A stretch of DNA of 64,000 nt from Lysinibacillus fusiformis (GCF_007362955.1 NZ_CP041696.1:1116001-1180000), one strand, 5' to 3'; counted from the first letter of the stretch, positions 18,908 to 29,444 are shown. A program made the numbers and translations. The notes: a model not told the origin generated them from the sequence alone.

Positions 18908-19525
18908 TTATTTCTCCTCGTGACGTTTTTCCAACACATGTAATACGTCAAAAATACTTACCTTCTGCTCTTGCAACAATACTAATAAGTGGTAAATCAA
19001 ATCTGCAGCTTCCCACTTAACTTCCTCTGTATCACGGTTTTTCGCACCGATAACAACTTCTGTAGCTTCTTCACCAACTTTTTTACAAATCTTATCGATA
19101 CCTTTATCGAATAAATATGTAGTGTATGCACCTTCTGGCATTTCTTGCTCACGTTTTTCAATTATTTTTACAAGTTCAGAAATAATGCCGACTGAGCCAA
19201 CCTTTGCATTTTCTTGCAGAACTTCTGTAAAGCAAGAAGTCGTTCCGTTATGGCATGCAGGGCCTGCAGGCAGCACTTCAATGACTAATGCATCCCCGTC
19301 GCAATCCGCTTTAATAGATACTACCTTTTGTGTATGACCACTTGTAGCACCTTTATGCCAAAGTTCTTGACGAGAACGTGAGTAGAACCAAGTTTCGCCG
19401 GATTCAATTGTTTTTTCCAATGATTCTTTGTTCATATATGCTACCGTTAATACTTCTTTTGTATTAGCATCTTGAACTACTGCTGTCACAAGGCCTTTAT
19501 CGTCAAATTTAATGTTGTCAATCAT
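18908..19525 (-). CDS. hisI: Bifunctional phosphoribosyl-AMP cyclohydrolase / phosphoribosyl-ATP pyrophosphatase
   Basis: This 205-residue HisIE fusion catalyses the second and third steps of histidine synthesis. The N-terminal cyclohydrolase (1 to about 110) has [11 protein letters not shown] and [12 protein letters not shown] with the zinc-binding cysteines and histidine. The C-terminal pyrophosphatase (about 115-200) has [15 protein letters not shown] and [12 protein letters not shown]. The start ATG overlaps the hisF stop by 4 bp. It is the last his gene of the operon. Confidence 0.97.
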   Translation of the reverse strand: MIDNIKFDDKGLVTAVVQDANTKEVLTVAYMNKESLEKTIESGETWFYSRSRQELWHKGATSGHTQKVVSIKADCDGDALVIEVLPAGPACHNGTTSCFTEVLQENAKVGSVGIISELVKIIEKREQEMPEGAYTTYLFDKGIDKICKKVGEEATEVVIGAKNRDTEEVKWEAADLIYHLLVLLQEQKVSIFDVLHVLEKRHEEK

Positions 19526-20283
19526 CTTACTGTCACTCCTTTTTCACGTAAGTACTCTTTTACTTGCGCTACACTCGTTTCTTTATAGTGGAAGATGGAT
19601 GCCGCAAGTGCTGCATCTGCATCAACATCTTCAGTTAATACTGCATAAAAATGTTCGGCATTCCCTGCACCACCACTAGCAATTACAGGAACTGTCACGG
19701 CCTCTCGTACTGCCTTTGTTAATGCTAAGTCAAAACCAGACTTCTCTCCGTCTTGATTCATACTTGTTAATAAAATTTCACCAGCACCTAAGCGTACGGC
19801 TTCCTTTGCCCACTCCGTTACTTGCCAAGCTGTTTTGTTGCGGCCACCATGTGTATAGACCATCCATGTGCCATCTTCTTCACTATAGCGGGCATCAATT
19901 GCTACAACAATACATTGTGCTCCAAAGAAATCAGAACCTTCCTTAATAAGCTGTGGGCGTTCTAAGGCAGAGGTGTTGACTGAAACTTTATCAGCTCCCG
20001 CGCGCAAAATACGTTTCATATCATCTAACGTACGAATTCCACCACCCACCGTAAATGGAATGGCAAGTGTCGCCGCTGTTTGGCGCACCACATCTACCAT
20101 TGTTTCACGTCCTTCATGTGATGCCGAAATATCAAGGAACACAAGCTCATCTGCACCCTGTGCATCATAAAACTTTGCAAGCTCTACAGGGTCCCCTGCA
20201 TCACGTAATGACACAAACTGCACACCTTTTACAACACGGCCTTCTTTGACATCCAAACATGGAATAATACGCTTTGTTAGCAC
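19522..20283 (-). CDS. hisF: Imidazole glycerol phosphate synthase cyclase subunit
   Basis: HisF is a (beta/alpha)8 barrel that uses ammonia from HisH to convert PRFAR into IGP and [24 protein letters not shown] with the catalytic aspartate and the second Asp-bearing strand (VVAIDARY) are present. The open frame extends to 20304, but GTG at 20281-20283 gives the family's usual N-terminus ([11 protein letters not shown]) and length of 253. It follows AAAAGGGGTGG, so it is chosen. This start overlaps the hisH stop (GTGCTAA). No hisA lies between the two genes. Confidence 0.97.
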   Translation of the reverse strand: MLTKRIIPCLDVKEGRVVKGVQFVSLRDAGDPVELAKFYDAQGADELVFLDISASHEGRETMVDVVRQTAATLAIPFTVGGGIRTLDDMKRILRAGADKVSVNTSALERPQLIKEGSDFFGAQCIVVAIDARYSEEDGTWMVYTHGGRNKTAWQVTEWAKEAVRLGAGEILLTSMNQDGEKSGFDLALTKAVREAVTVPVIASGGAGNAEHFYAVLTEDVDADAALAASIFHYKETSVAQVKEYLREKGVTVR

Positions 20284-20909
20284 GCCGCCACCCCTTTTAA
20301 CCACTGATTTAATAAGTACACACCAAGTTCTCCTGATTTTTCAGGATGGAACTGCATGCCTGTAATAGAGCCATTCGCGACAATGCCTGGTACCTGGATA
20401 CCATGATAATCCGCATAGGCAACTAGCTCATTAGCATCCATTCCCGTTGCATAAAATGAATGGACAAAATAGACATGTTTTGCCTGCGCCTCATCCTTTA
20501 ACCAAACCGGGCGGTTAGTCACAACTAACTCATTCCAGCCCATATGTGGTACACGGTATGGCTTCCCCTCATGCACTCCACTAAAACGTTGAATACTCCC
20601 TGTAAAGAAACCTAAACCCTTCGTCGGCGAAATCTCATCACTATCATCGAATAGCAGTTGCATACCTAAGCAAATGCCAAGCAATGGACGATTTTCTGCT
20701 TTCACTTTTTGTAAATAACTATCTAACTTTGTGTCAGCCAATCGTTTCATGGCATCAGGAAACGCACCAACACCTGGTAATAAAAGGGCGTCTGTTGCAT
20801 CAAGCTCATTGACATCCGCTGTAACGATGACATCACAACCAAGACGCTTTAGTGCTTGTTCGACACTGAATAAATTGCCCATTCCATAATCGATCACACC
20901 AATTTTCAC
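20277..20909 (-). CDS. hisH: Imidazole glycerol phosphate synthase glutamine amidotransferase subunit
   Basis: The 210-residue class I glutaminase has nucleophile Cys80 in [12 protein letters not shown], with His188 and Glu190 in QFHPEKSG. It supplies ammonia through a channel to HisF. The ATG overlaps the hisB stop by 4 bp, and its own stop overlaps hisF, so translation is tightly coupled in the operon. Confidence 0.97.
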   Translation of the reverse strand: MKIGVIDYGMGNLFSVEQALKRLGCDVIVTADVNELDATDALLLPGVGAFPDAMKRLADTKLDSYLQKVKAENRPLLGICLGMQLLFDDSDEISPTKGLGFFTGSIQRFSGVHEGKPYRVPHMGWNELVVTNRPVWLKDEAQAKHVYFVHSFYATGMDANELVAYADYHGIQVPGIVANGSITGMQFHPEKSGELGVYLLNQWLKGVAAC

Positions 20910-21505
20910 GTTAACAGCCCCTTTGTTGACGGTACGCCTTTGACGCGTGGATCAATCTCTACTGCCACATCAATAGCACGTGCTAATGCTTTGAAAATTG
21001 CTTCGATAATGTGATGTGTATTAGAGCCATAAGGCACAATGACATGGACATTCATACGTGCTTCTAGCGCAAACTTCCATAAAAACTCATGCACGAGCTC
21101 TGTATCAAATGTGCCCACCTTCTCTTTTAGTTGTGGTACGCGGTATTCTAAATGTGGACGGTTCGAACAATCCACAACAACTTGTGCAAGGGCATCATCC
21201 ATCGGTACAAAAGCGCTACCATAACGTTTAATTCCCTTTTTATCCCCTAGCGCCTCACGAATCGCTTGTCCTAATACAATCCCGAGATCTTCTGTCGTAT
21301 GATGATCGTCAATATATGTATCACCATTGGCTTGAATCGTGCCGTCAAAAAGACCATGCTTAATAAATAAATCAAGCATATGATCCATAAAGCCAACACC
21401 TGTTTTAATGTCTGCCTTTCCTTCACCGTCTAAATTAATAGCCACAGAAATTTTCGTTTCATTTGTTTTACGTTCAACCTTTGCATACCGTTTCTTTTCT
21501 GTCAT
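20906..21505 (-). CDS. hisB: Imidazoleglycerol-phosphate dehydratase
   Basis: HisB dehydrates IGP to imidazole acetol phosphate. The manganese-binding motifs DHMLD, DDHHTTEDLG and the C-terminal NTHHIIEAIFKALA are present. The frame is open to 21529, but ATG at 21505 (MTEKKRY) has AAAAGGAG 7 bases upstream and yields 199 residues, near the family norm. This bacterial form lacks the histidinol phosphatase domain seen in enterobacteria. It lies just after hisD. Confidence 0.97.
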   Translation of the reverse strand: MTEKKRYAKVERKTNETKISVAINLDGEGKADIKTGVGFMDHMLDLFIKHGLFDGTIQANGDTYIDDHHTTEDLGIVLGQAIREALGDKKGIKRYGSAFVPMDDALAQVVVDCSNRPHLEYRVPQLKEKVGTFDTELVHEFLWKFALEARMNVHVIVPYGSNTHHIIEAIFKALARAIDVAVEIDPRVKGVPSTKGLLT

Positions 21506-21509
21506 TGTG

Positions 21510-22784
21510 CTACTCCTTTTCCCATCCACGTGATTCTACTGCACGCGCATGGCCCTCTAAGCCTTCCATACGTGCTAAGCGTGCAATTTTCGGTGCATTT
21601 TCTGCCCATGTTTTTTCACTATAATAAACAATGCTTGATTTTTTTACGAAATCGTCGACATTTAAGCCACTTGCAAAGCGTGCCGTACTATTAGTGGGTA
21701 GCACGTGGTTTGTGCCCGCAAAATAATCCCCCACAGGCTCTGAACTATAACGCCCGATGAAAATACCACCTGCGTGACTGATTTGCTCTGCCACAGCTTC
21801 AGCATTCTTCGTGACAACTTCGAGATGTTCAGGCGCCAAGGAGTTAATAGCATCAATAGCATCCGCCATCGTTTCTGCAATATAAATCGCACCAAAGTTT
21901 TCAACAGATGCACGCGCTACTTCCTCACGCGGTAATGAGGCTAATTGCTTTTCCACTTCAATTGCGACCTTTTGAGCAAGCTCTTCAGAAGTTGTGACTA
22001 AAATTACACAAGCCAGTTTATCATGTTCTGCCTGCGATAAAAGATCCGCTGCAACTTCATCTGCAAAGGCTGTTTCGTCTGCAAGTACAGCAATTTCACT
22101 TGGTCCTGCAATCATATCAATCGCTACTTCACCAAATACTTCTCGTTTAGCAAGTGCTACAAAAATATTGCCTGGGCCAGTTATTTTGTCGACTGCCGCA
22201 ATGGTTTCTGTGCCGTATGCAAGTGCACCAATTGCCTGTGCACCACCGACTTTATATACTTCCTCCACGCCAAGAATATGCGCAGCTGCAAGCACACCTA
22301 CTGGTAAATGTCCATCTCGTCCTGCTGGTGATGTAATCACAATACGCTTTACACCTGCAACTTGTGCAGGAATAACATTCATTAAGACCGATGAAGGATA
22401 GGCTGCTGTACCCCCTGGGACATAGAGACCCACTGCATCAAGTGCCGTTATACGCTGTCCTAGCCAAGAGCCATTCGCTAAGTCTAAGCGATAGCCTGTA
22501 CGTGTTTGTTGCTCGTGATATAGGCGAATATTATCGGCCGCTTCTTTCAAATCAGTATATAGTTGGTCATCAAGTGCATTTGCACCCGCTTCAATTTCTT
22601 CTTTTGCGACACGTAACTCGTTAGGTACGAAGCCATCCCATTTTTCTGTATAGGTACGTACAGCTGCATCACCTTGTGCCCGCACATCCGCTAATACCTG
22701 ACGTACAACCTTTAGCTGTTCTTCATTTCCACCATCAAGTGGACGTTTTAAAGAAATTCCTTTTGCCAGTTTGGTAATCTTCAT
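21510..22784 (-). CDS. hisD: Histidinol dehydrogenase
   Basis: The 424-residue enzyme performs the last two oxidations from histidinol to histidine with NAD and zinc. Characteristic segments are YVPGGTAAYPSSVLMNVIPA, AGPSEIAVLAD (DEVAADLLSQAEHD with catalytic Gln and His) and NHVLPT. The length is standard. It lies 14 bp after hisG, and its C-terminus is overlapped only by the rejected long start of hisB. Confidence 0.98.
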   Translation of the reverse strand: MKITKLAKGISLKRPLDGGNEEQLKVVRQVLADVRAQGDAAVRTYTEKWDGFVPNELRVAKEEIEAGANALDDQLYTDLKEAADNIRLYHEQQTRTGYRLDLANGSWLGQRITALDAVGLYVPGGTAAYPSSVLMNVIPAQVAGVKRIVITSPAGRDGHLPVGVLAAAHILGVEEVYKVGGAQAIGALAYGTETIAAVDKITGPGNIFVALAKREVFGEVAIDMIAGPSEIAVLADETAFADEVAADLLSQAEHDKLACVILVTTSEELAQKVAIEVEKQLASLPREEVARASVENFGAIYIAETMADAIDAINSLAPEHLEVVTKNAEAVAEQISHAGGIFIGRYSSEPVGDYFAGTNHVLPTNSTARFASGLNVDDFVKKSSIVYYSEKTWAENAPKIARLARMEGLEGHARAVESRGWEKE

Positions 22785-22798
22785 TCACAAAGCCCCCT

Positions 22799-23428
22799 TT
22801 AATTGACGCATTGTTTTAAGCGTTTCACAAGGTCGATAATTCGATCGCCCTTCATGCGATAGCTTACTGGATTGGCGATTAAACGAGATGAAACGTCTGT
22901 AATAAATTCATACTCGACCAAGCCATTCTCTTTGAGCGTACGTCCTGTTGAGACAATATCCACAATGCGATCAGCTAAACCAATCATCGGTGCCAATTCA
23001 ATAGAGCCATTTAATTCAATAATTTCGACTTGCTCACCGATTCCCTTATAATATTTCATCGCAATATTTGGATACTTCGTTGCAATTCTAGGTGCAATTT
23101 CGTTCATCGTTGTATTGGGTAAGCCTGCGGATGCGATATAACATGCACTAATTTTCAAATCCAGTAATTCATGTACCTCTCGCTGTTGCTCCAGTAAGAC
23201 GTCTTTTCCTGCAATGCCAATATCAGCTACGCCATGCTCCACATAGACAGGAACATCCATTGGTTTTGCTAAAATAAAACGAATTTTCTCTTCAGGAATT
23301 TCAATCATTAGTTTCCGTGACATCTCTACTTCTTCAGGTAAATTAAAGCCTGCTTCAATAAGCATTTGATATGCCTCTTCAAATATACGTCCTTTCGGCA
23401 TTGCAATTGTTAATTCATTCACCGTCAT
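22799..23428 (-). CDS. hisG: ATP phosphoribosyltransferase catalytic subunit, short form
   Basis: The 209-residue short-form HisG lacks the C-terminal ACT-like regulatory domain and therefore needs HisZ. It condenses ATP and PRPP in the first committed step of the pathway. Motifs seen are [26 protein letters not shown] and the PRPP-binding-type [14 protein letters not shown]. Its start overlaps the hisZ stop by 14 bp, in keeping with expression of a HisZ-HisG complex. Confidence 0.97.
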   Translation of the reverse strand: MTVNELTIAMPKGRIFEEAYQMLIEAGFNLPEEVEMSRKLMIEIPEEKIRFILAKPMDVPVYVEHGVADIGIAGKDVLLEQQREVHELLDLKISACYIASAGLPNTTMNEIAPRIATKYPNIAMKYYKGIGEQVEIIELNGSIELAPMIGLADRIVDIVSTGRTLKENGLVEYEFITDVSSRLIANPVSYRMKGDRIIDLVKRLKQCVN

Positions 23429-24587
23429 TCACCCCTTGCCCAACAACGACCACCTTTGTAAATTGCTCTTGAAAGGCAGCTTCATCGACTAAACTACTTC
23501 TCAATTGTAAAGTTGCCTGCTTACCAGCTACTCGTAAGGCCTGTACCTTTTCAAGAGCCGCTTCAAAGTCTTCTTCCTCAAACAACACTACAATCGCTTC
23601 TTCCTTTTCAACTGTTTGTCCTGCTAACGTTTCTAGTAAACGATCCACCCGTATACTAAATCCTGTCGCACCTACTTTTGAGCCAAACACTTCAAGTAAA
23701 CCGTCATAGCGACCGCCATTTCCAAGCGAAAAGCCACTGCCGGATGCAAATACTTCAAACAACATTCCTGTGTAATAACTCATATGGCTTGAAAGCGTAA
23801 AATCAAACGCTACATAATCAGCCAAATTCGCTACCTCGAGTAATTTTGCTAGCTGTTGCATATATTCAAGTGCATCATTTTTACGCACATACTTTTCAAT
23901 ATCTTTTATGTCATTTACATTCATTGCTTCATCAATAAATTGCAACAATGCATCAGATTTAGTTTTTGGTAAATCAAATGATTCCACCGCTTCTTCAAAT
24001 CCTACGTAGTTACGTTGCACAAGCAATGTGCGTAAAGTATCTTCTTGCTCAATGCTCTCTGTATAGTCCTGTAAAATGCAATGTAATACACCTGCATGTC
24101 CAATTGTTACTTTGAATTCTTGTAATCCAAACTGCTTTAATAGCTCCATTGCCGTAATAATGACCTCAGCATCTGCAAATACTGAATTATCGCCAATTAG
24201 CTCAATACCCATTTGCTCAAATTCAGCTGGTCGGCCGCCTTCTGTTTCCTGTGCACGAAATACACTAGCAAAATAAGCTAAGCGTACTGGAATCATTTCT
24301 TTTAATAACTTTGAGGTAGCTACTCGAGCAATTGGTGTGGTCATATCCGGACGTAATACTAATGTGTTGCCTTGACTGTCTACTAGCTTAAATAAATGTG
24401 CATCAGATATTGCAGATGCTTTACCAACCGTATCAAAATATTCTACCGTTGGCGTTTTAATAAATTCATAGCCCCTTGAGCGTAAAAAATTTCGCCCTGT
24501 ATGTCTTACAGCTTCTACCTTTTCGTAAATTTGCGGAAAGGTATCACGCATACCAAGTGGCTTTTCAAACATTTTAATCGATGACAT
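23415..24587 (-). CDS. hisZ: ATP phosphoribosyltransferase regulatory subunit HisZ
   Basis: The 390-residue HisZ is a class II aminoacyl-tRNA synthetase paralogue (histidyl-tRNA synthetase-like). It has [32 protein letters not shown] and [15 protein letters not shown]. It does not charge tRNA but activates and regulates HisG. It is the first gene of the operon hisZ-hisG-hisD-hisB-hisH-hisF-hisI and is preceded by a strong promoter. A true HisS would be longer, with a fuller anticodon-binding domain. Confidence 0.95.
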   Translation of the reverse strand: MSSIKMFEKPLGMRDTFPQIYEKVEAVRHTGRNFLRSRGYEFIKTPTVEYFDTVGKASAISDAHLFKLVDSQGNTLVLRPDMTTPIARVATSKLLKEMIPVRLAYFASVFRAQETEGGRPAEFEQMGIELIGDNSVFADAEVIITAMELLKQFGLQEFKVTIGHAGVLHCILQDYTESIEQEDTLRTLLVQRNYVGFEEAVESFDLPKTKSDALLQFIDEAMNVNDIKDIEKYVRKNDALEYMQQLAKLLEVANLADYVAFDFTLSSHMSYYTGMLFEVFASGSGFSLGNGGRYDGLLEVFGSKVGATGFSIRVDRLLETLAGQTVEKEEAIVVLFEEEDFEAALEKVQALRVAGKQATLQLRSSLVDEAAFQEQFTKVVVVGQGVNDGE

Positions 24588-24642
24588 TTTGACACTTCCT
24601 CACGCTTCACTTTAATTCACTAGAGTATTAGATTATGAAAGT

Positions 24643-24671
24643 ATTTTAACTCATTCTATCTAATCAGTCAA
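24643..24671 (-). promoter_or_regulatory. his operon promoter
   Basis: On the minus strand TTGACT (24666-24671) and TAAAAT (24643-24648) are separated by 17 bp, about 55 bp before the hisZ ATG. The leader is too short for a T-box, and no leader peptide rich in His codons is visible. Confidence 0.75.
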
Positions 24672-24804
24672 TGCAATTACCACATGAATTCTCGAATAAT
24701 TTCAACACTGATTATTCTGTTAATTATACACTTATTTATTTAAAGCGGAACTTTAATAAGTGACTTTTCTAAGGCGTAGAACGTGCACGCTTTGTTACAT
24801 GAAA

Positions 24805-24847
24805 AGAAAAAACTCACGATGCTTGACTTAGCATTGTGAGTTTTTTT
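24805..24847 (-). terminator. Terminator overlapping the end of yvoF
   Basis: AAAAAACTCACGATGC pairs with GCATTGTGAGTTTTTTT (24805-24847), with A- and T-runs on both sides. The stem overlaps the yvoF stop codon. It isolates the hprK-lgt-ppaX-yvoF operon from the his promoter downstream. Confidence 0.88.
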
Positions 24848-25391
24848 ACTTTTTAGGCGTACTCCATTCTACAGTTTCATGGCGTTTACGCTCCGCCATC
24901 TGTTCTGCTGTAAAAATAATTTGCATAGGATTACCGCCTGCTAGACAACCAGCTGGTACGTCCTTATGTACAAGGGTTGCAGCTGAAACAATTGCTCCAT
25001 CACCTATCGTTACACCCGGTAATATGGTTGAATTGGCACCAACCATGACTTCATTGCCAATATGCACATCCCCTAAACGATATTCCTCAATTAAATATTC
25101 ATGTGCCAATATAGTTGTATTAAAGCCAATAACCGTATTATTTCCGACATGAATACGCTCAGGGTACATCGTGTCTGGCATAACCATTAAAGCTAAAGAT
25201 GTTTTATCACCAATTTCCATTTTCAAAAAAGTACGATAGAGCCAGTTCTTCACACGCAAAAATGGTGTGAAGCGCCCAATTTGAATGACAATGAAACACT
25301 TCATCACCTTCCAAAAGGACACCGTATCATAAATATTCCATAGCGAGTTTGCACCTTCGACACGGTAACGTTCTGTTTTACGGGCCATCAA
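24846..25391 (-). CDS. yvoF: Left-handed beta-helix acyltransferase (YvoF-like)
   Basis: The 181-residue protein has hexapeptide repeats (VGNNTVIGFNTTI, IGNEVMVGANSTIL, IGDGAIVSAATLV) of a left-handed parallel beta-helix O-acetyltransferase related to maltose/galactoside acetyltransferases. Acetyl-CoA is the likely donor; the acceptor is unknown, perhaps an envelope sugar. It lies 1 bp after ppaX and ends the hprK-lgt-ppaX-yvoF operon, the same placement as B. subtilis yvoF next to hisZ. Confidence 0.88.
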   Translation of the reverse strand: MMARKTERYRVEGANSLWNIYDTVSFWKVMKCFIVIQIGRFTPFLRVKNWLYRTFLKMEIGDKTSLALMVMPDTMYPERIHVGNNTVIGFNTTILAHEYLIEEYRLGDVHIGNEVMVGANSTILPGVTIGDGAIVSAATLVHKDVPAGCLAGGNPMQIIFTAEQMAERKRHETVEWSTPKK

Positions 25392-25392
25392 C

Positions 25393-26034
25393 TTACCCCT
25401 CTTTCACGATGTCAAATAAATCCGACATACCTTGCAACAGATATTCAGGATTAAATTGCTGTAAATATTGTGCACCTCTTATCGACCAAGCGACACCAGC
25501 GGCTCTTACACCTGCATTGTGTGCTGCCTCAATGTCATGAGAATTATCACCAATCATAATGGCTTCTTCTTTCGTTAACCCAAGGCGTTCAAGAGCTAAC
25601 AATACAGGTTCAGGGTCGGGCTTCACATTCTTTACATCATTGGACCCAATACGTATCTCAAATAAATGAGTTGCACCTAGTATCGAAAGTCCACGGTCAA
25701 TCATTTCATTACGCTTTGTTGAGACAATCGCTAATTTAATGCCCATCGACTTTAATTGCTCTAGAGTTGACACAACATCCGGATATTCAGTCACAAGCTC
25801 ATCATGATGCAGCATATTCCAAGTCCGATAATTTGCAATCATTTCATCTTCTTCGCCCGGTGTTATGTCACTAAATGTCTGTTTTAGTGACGGTCCAATG
25901 AATTTCAGGCAATCTTTTGGCGAATATTGCCCAGGAAATCTTTCTTCTAGAACATGCATGAATGTTTGAATGATCAACTCATTCGTATTGAGTAGTGTGC
26001 CATCAAAATCAAAAAGCAATGCCTTTACAGTCAT
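25393..26034 (-). CDS. ppaX: Pyrophosphatase PpaX
   Basis: This HAD-superfamily hydrolase (subclass IA) has motif I LLFDFDGTLLNTNE near the N-terminus, motif II AIVSTKR, and motif IV MIGDNSHDIEAA. PpaX removes the pyrophosphate made when HPrK dephosphorylates HPr/Crh by phosphorolysis, which explains its operon with hprK. The frame reaches a GTG at 26043, but ATG at 26034 stands 8 bases from AAGGGG and is preferred (213 residues). A general phosphoglycolate phosphatase is the alternative. Confidence 0.92.
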   Translation of the reverse strand: MTVKALLFDFDGTLLNTNELIIQTFMHVLEERFPGQYSPKDCLKFIGPSLKQTFSDITPGEEDEMIANYRTWNMLHHDELVTEYPDVVSTLEQLKSMGIKLAIVSTKRNEMIDRGLSILGATHLFEIRIGSNDVKNVKPDPEPVLLALERLGLTKEEAIMIGDNSHDIEAAHNAGVRAAGVAWSIRGAQYLQQFNPEYLLQGMSDLFDIVKEG

Positions 26035-26046
26035 GTGCTGCACCCC

Positions 26047-26868
26047 TTATTTATTGTCCAAGTATTTCACAGTAGGTTTTACCTTCCAACGTCGATAAAT
26101 TATCGCACCAAGACCAACTACGATGCCAATAATTGACACAACCTGTGCCGAACGTAGATCTCCAACTAAATAGAGACTATCTGTGCGTAAACCTTCGATA
26201 TAGAATCGACCAATTGAATACCAAATTAAATAACCAAAGAAAATTTCTCCGCGATTTAAATTCACTTTACGCAATGCTAATAAAATTATTAAACCGATGA
26301 CATTCCATAAAGATTCATATAAAAACGTTGGATGTACATAAGTACCTAATTCTTCAATGTACATTTGATTGATAATCCAATCTGGTAACATCAGGTTTTC
26401 TAAGAATCCACGAGATACTGGACCACCGAACGCCTCTTGGTTCATAAAATTTCCCCAACGGCCAATAATTTGCCCAATTAAGATACTTGGTGCCGCAATA
26501 TCCGCCACTCGTAAAAAGCTTACCCCTTTTATACGCGTGAATATGTAAGCTGTCGCAAACGCACCTAAAAGTGCACCATGAATAGCAATACCACCATTCC
26601 AAATTTCAATAATCTTCCCTGGATTTTGTCCGTAGTAGTCCCATCGCATTGATACATAGTAAATACGCGCACATATAATTGAAATAGGAACTGCCCATAA
26701 TAATAAATCTGCTAGAAAATCCTCTGGCAGACCTCGTTTTACAGCCTCTCTTTGCCCTACAAAATACGCTAAAATAATACCCGAAACTATTAATAAACCA
26801 TACCAGCGAACAGGAATAGGTCCTAAATGAAAAGCAATCGGGTTAATATTTAATAGTAAAAAGTCCAT
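26047..26868 (-). CDS. lgt: Prolipoprotein diacylglyceryl transferase
   Basis: Lgt is a seven-helix membrane enzyme that transfers diacylglycerol to the lipobox cysteine of prolipoproteins, several of which are encoded in this window. The signature is seen in [14 protein letters not shown] with its essential arginine and neighbouring residues, plus HPTFLYES. The frame is open to 26898, but ATG at 26868 ([11 protein letters not shown]) has GGAGAGGAG six bases upstream, giving 273 residues. It lies between hprK and ppaX in one operon; yvoD of B. subtilis is absent here. Confidence 0.96.
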   Translation of the reverse strand: MDFLLLNINPIAFHLGPIPVRWYGLLIVSGIILAYFVGQREAVKRGLPEDFLADLLLWAVPISIICARIYYVSMRWDYYGQNPGKIIEIWNGGIAIHGALLGAFATAYIFTRIKGVSFLRVADIAAPSILIGQIIGRWGNFMNQEAFGGPVSRGFLENLMLPDWIINQMYIEELGTYVHPTFLYESLWNVIGLIILLALRKVNLNRGEIFFGYLIWYSIGRFYIEGLRTDSLYLVGDLRSAQVVSIIGIVVGLGAIIYRRWKVKPTVKYLDNK

Positions 26869-26926
26869 CTTATGCTCCTCTCCATATCCATCACCCATAG
26901 ATGTTTGTACATCGCCTTATAGAAAG

Positions 26927-27862
26927 CTAATCGTCTAGCTCATCTGTAGAAGTAATTACTTCATCTAAACGTCTTGAAAATTCCTCCGCTGCGTTGACGC
27001 CCATTTTTTTCAGACGGTAATTCATTGCAGCTACTTCGATAATAACGGATACATTTCGTCCAGGTCTTACTGGAATTGTTAACTTTGTCAGCTCTGTATC
27101 AATTATTTTCATTTTTTCTTCTTCTAAACCTAAACGATCATAGACTTTTTCTGGATCCCAAATCTCGAGCTCAATTATTAATGTAATACGCTTATAAGGT
27201 CGCACTGCACTTGCACCAAAGAGTGTCATAATATCAATAATGCCAATACCTCTGATTTCAAGTAAATGCTCTAAAAGTGGCGGTGGACTTCCTATTAAAA
27301 GATTTTCTGATTCTTGGCGAATTTCTACGCAATCATCTGCCACTAATCGATGTCCTTTTTTCACTAGTTCGAGAGCTGTTTCACTTTTCCCAACACCACT
27401 TTTTCCGATAATCAGCACACCGATACCATACACATCGACTAAGACCCCGTGCGCCGCAGTCATAGGTGCCAATCGACCCTCTAAATAATTCGTCAGTCTG
27501 CTCGAAAATTTTGTTGTTGTCATATGCGTTTTAAAAACTGGTACATGCTTTTCATTCGAAGCTTGTATAAGCTCCTCAGGCACCTCTAAATCTCGTGAGA
27601 TAATTATTGCTGGTGTATCCTGAGAGCACAGCAAACGCATACGTTCCAGTTTAACATTTGCTGGTAACATTTCGAAAAAGGAAAGCTCCGTTTTACCAAG
27701 TAATTGCACTCGGTTTGCTGGGTAGTGCGTAAAATATCCCGCCATCTCAAGGCCCGGTCTTGAAATATCACTCGTAGCAATCGTTCTACCGATTCCTTCC
27801 TCGCCGCCTAATAGCTCTAACTTAAATTTCTCCATTACGTCCCTTGTTAATACTACGACCAA
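26927..27862 (-). CDS. hprK: HPr kinase/phosphorylase
   Basis: The 311-residue HPrK has the N-terminal MurF-like domain and a C-terminal kinase with P-loop GKSGVGKS (153-160). It also has the HPrK signature [10 protein letters not shown] and the K3-type tail ([21 protein letters not shown]). It phosphorylates HPr and Crh on Ser46 in response to fructose-1,6-bisphosphate and reverses this by phosphorolysis. The start is TTG at 27860-27862, eight bases after GGAGG, and matches the family N-terminus ([10 protein letters not shown]). It is first in the hprK-lgt-ppaX-yvoF operon. Confidence 0.97.
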   Translation of the reverse strand: MVVVLTRDVMEKFKLELLGGEEGIGRTIATSDISRPGLEMAGYFTHYPANRVQLLGKTELSFFEMLPANVKLERMRLLCSQDTPAIIISRDLEVPEELIQASNEKHVPVFKTHMTTTKFSSRLTNYLEGRLAPMTAAHGVLVDVYGIGVLIIGKSGVGKSETALELVKKGHRLVADDCVEIRQESENLLIGSPPPLLEHLLEIRGIGIIDIMTLFGASAVRPYKRITLIIELEIWDPEKVYDRLGLEEEKMKIIDTELTKLTIPVRPGRNVSVIIEVAAMNYRLKKMGVNAAEEFSRRLDEVITSTDELDD

Positions 27863-28012
27863 TGTTTTTAGCCTCCATTCAAACGACTTGAATATTGTTT
27901 TATTTTAGCATGTCTATGTATAAAAGAAATGATTTTGCTCTTGTTAATAAGTGAAGTTCTATGAAATCCCGCTCACTTGTCCAAATTAGCAATGCTATTC
28001 TCCAAGTAAAAC

Positions 28013-28045
28013 AAAAAACTAGCGGCTCTCCAGCTCCGCTAGTTT
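28013..28045 (-). terminator. cccB terminator
   Basis: AAACTAGCGG (28016-28025) pairs with CCGCTAGTTT (28036-28045), with a T-run on the minus strand (A-run at 28013-28018), just after the cccB stop. Confidence 0.88.
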
Positions 28046-28054
28046 ACTTTATCA

Positions 28055-28378
28055 TTATTTTTGTGAAGCTAACCATTTTGCTACAGCTTCAGCATCTGCG
28101 CCTTTAACAAGGCCACCAGGCATTTTACCGCGACCGTTATTAATAATATCTAAAAGTTCTTCTTCAGATAAACGAGAACCAACATCATTTAGAGCAGGTG
28201 CATTACCTTGACCTTGTAGCTCTCCTCCGTGGCAAGTAATACATGATTTCATTGCGATGGCTTCTCCATCTGGAGCCGTTGCACCTTCGTTGTTATTTGT
28301 TGCAGTTTTTTCTCCTCCGCCACATGCAGCTAAGAAAATTGCTGAACCGAACACTAATGTTAACATTGCTTTTTTCAT
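28055..28378 (-). CDS. cccB: Cytochrome c-551 lipoprotein
   Basis: The 107-residue lipoprotein has lipobox LAAC (Cys19), a short polar linker, and a class I cytochrome c domain. Heme is bound by Cys46-Ile-Thr-Cys49-His50, and the likely axial methionine is Met86 (KMPGG). It carries electrons on the outer face of the membrane to cytochrome oxidase. Neighbouring yvjA upstream and hprK downstream reproduce the B. subtilis area. A separate ribosome binding site and its own terminator fit a monocistronic gene or the end of yvjA-cccB. Confidence 0.95.
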   Translation of the reverse strand: MKKAMLTLVFGSAIFLAACGGGEKTATNNNEGATAPDGEAIAMKSCITCHGGELQGQGNAPALNDVGSRLSEEELLDIINNGRGKMPGGLVKGADAEAVAKWLASQK

Positions 28379-28430
28379 TAGTACCCCTCCTCATTGTAAA
28401 TAAATATCTTACCTCGATAGTATACCAAAA

Positions 28431-29279
28431 TTATGCACGTTTGAAACCTTCTCCTAATACCTCATATGCATCAGAAACGATGACAAACGCTGATGGGTCA
28501 ACGTTTTTTATGAGTTGTTTCAGCTTTGTGAATTCTGTTTGATAGACAACTACCATCAGTACTGGTCGTGCTTCCCCTGTATAACCACCAATGGCGGGTA
28601 ATTTTGTTACACCACGATCAATTTCGGCATATATGGCATCACGAACTTCATCTTGTTTCATCGTAATAATATAAACCATTTTAGATTGACTAAAGCCGAG
28701 TTGAATAATATCAATCGTTTTTGTTGTCACATACAGTCCGATGAGGGCATACAAACCTTTCTCTAAGTCAAAAACAACTGCTGCACTAATAGCGATAACA
28801 CCATCAATCAACAGTACACTGGTACCAAGCGTTAACCCGGTATATTTTGTAATAATCTGCGCTAGTAAATCAGTGCCACCAGTTGAAGCATTCCCCTTAA
28901 AGACAAGTCCTATCCCTACGCCGACAATAATTCCCCCAAAAAGTGCACCTAGTAAAGGATTGTTTGTCCATGGGTCCCAGTCATTCGTTAACAATACGAT
29001 AAATGGTAATATCACCGTACCGACAAAGGATTTCACACCAAACTTTTTCCCCAGTAACACAACACCAGCTAAAAATAACGGAATATTAAACGCATATTGT
29101 ACAAGTCCCGGTTTCCAGCCAAATAAACCATGCAAAATGGTACTTATTCCACTAACACCACCAGAAGCCACTTGATTTGGTAATAAAAATACATTAAAGC
29201 CTATTGCCACAATTGCAGCACCAACAATAACATAAACATATTCCAAAATACTTCCTCTTACATCCTGTGTTTGATTCAT
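28431..29279 (-). CDS. yvjA: YitT family membrane protein (YvjA-like)
   Basis: The 282-residue protein has about five N-terminal membrane helices with the YitT-family pattern (IGFNVFLLPNQVASGGVSGIS, GGIIVGVGIGLVFKGNASTGGTD). A cytoplasmic C-terminal DUF2179-like domain follows (KMVYIITMKQDEVRDAIYAEIDRG to the end). Function is unknown. It lies 52 bp upstream of cccB, as yvjA does in B. subtilis. A transporter-like role is only inferred from the topology. Confidence 0.9.
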   Translation of the reverse strand: MNQTQDVRGSILEYVYVIVGAAIVAIGFNVFLLPNQVASGGVSGISTILHGLFGWKPGLVQYAFNIPLFLAGVVLLGKKFGVKSFVGTVILPFIVLLTNDWDPWTNNPLLGALFGGIIVGVGIGLVFKGNASTGGTDLLAQIITKYTGLTLGTSVLLIDGVIAISAAVVFDLEKGLYALIGLYVTTKTIDIIQLGFSQSKMVYIITMKQDEVRDAIYAEIDRGVTKLPAIGGYTGEARPVLMVVVYQTEFTKLKQLIKNVDPSAFVIVSDAYEVLGEGFKRA

Positions 29280-29444
29280 TTCCCCACGCCCGCTTCAACT
29301 ATCTGAATTTTTCTAAAGACGAGATGATTATAGCAAATAGTTTTCACGTTGAGAACTTCATCTTGATGAAGAGATGGTAAGTTGTTAATAGATTTAGCAA
29401 TTTGTCAAGGCATTATCCATTTACGAGAATTTTAGGGCATTAAC

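Noticed and set aside
24588..24720. T-box or His-rich leader peptide before hisZ
   Set aside because: The promoter is only about 55 bp from the start codon; no specifier loop, T-box sequence or antiterminator is seen.
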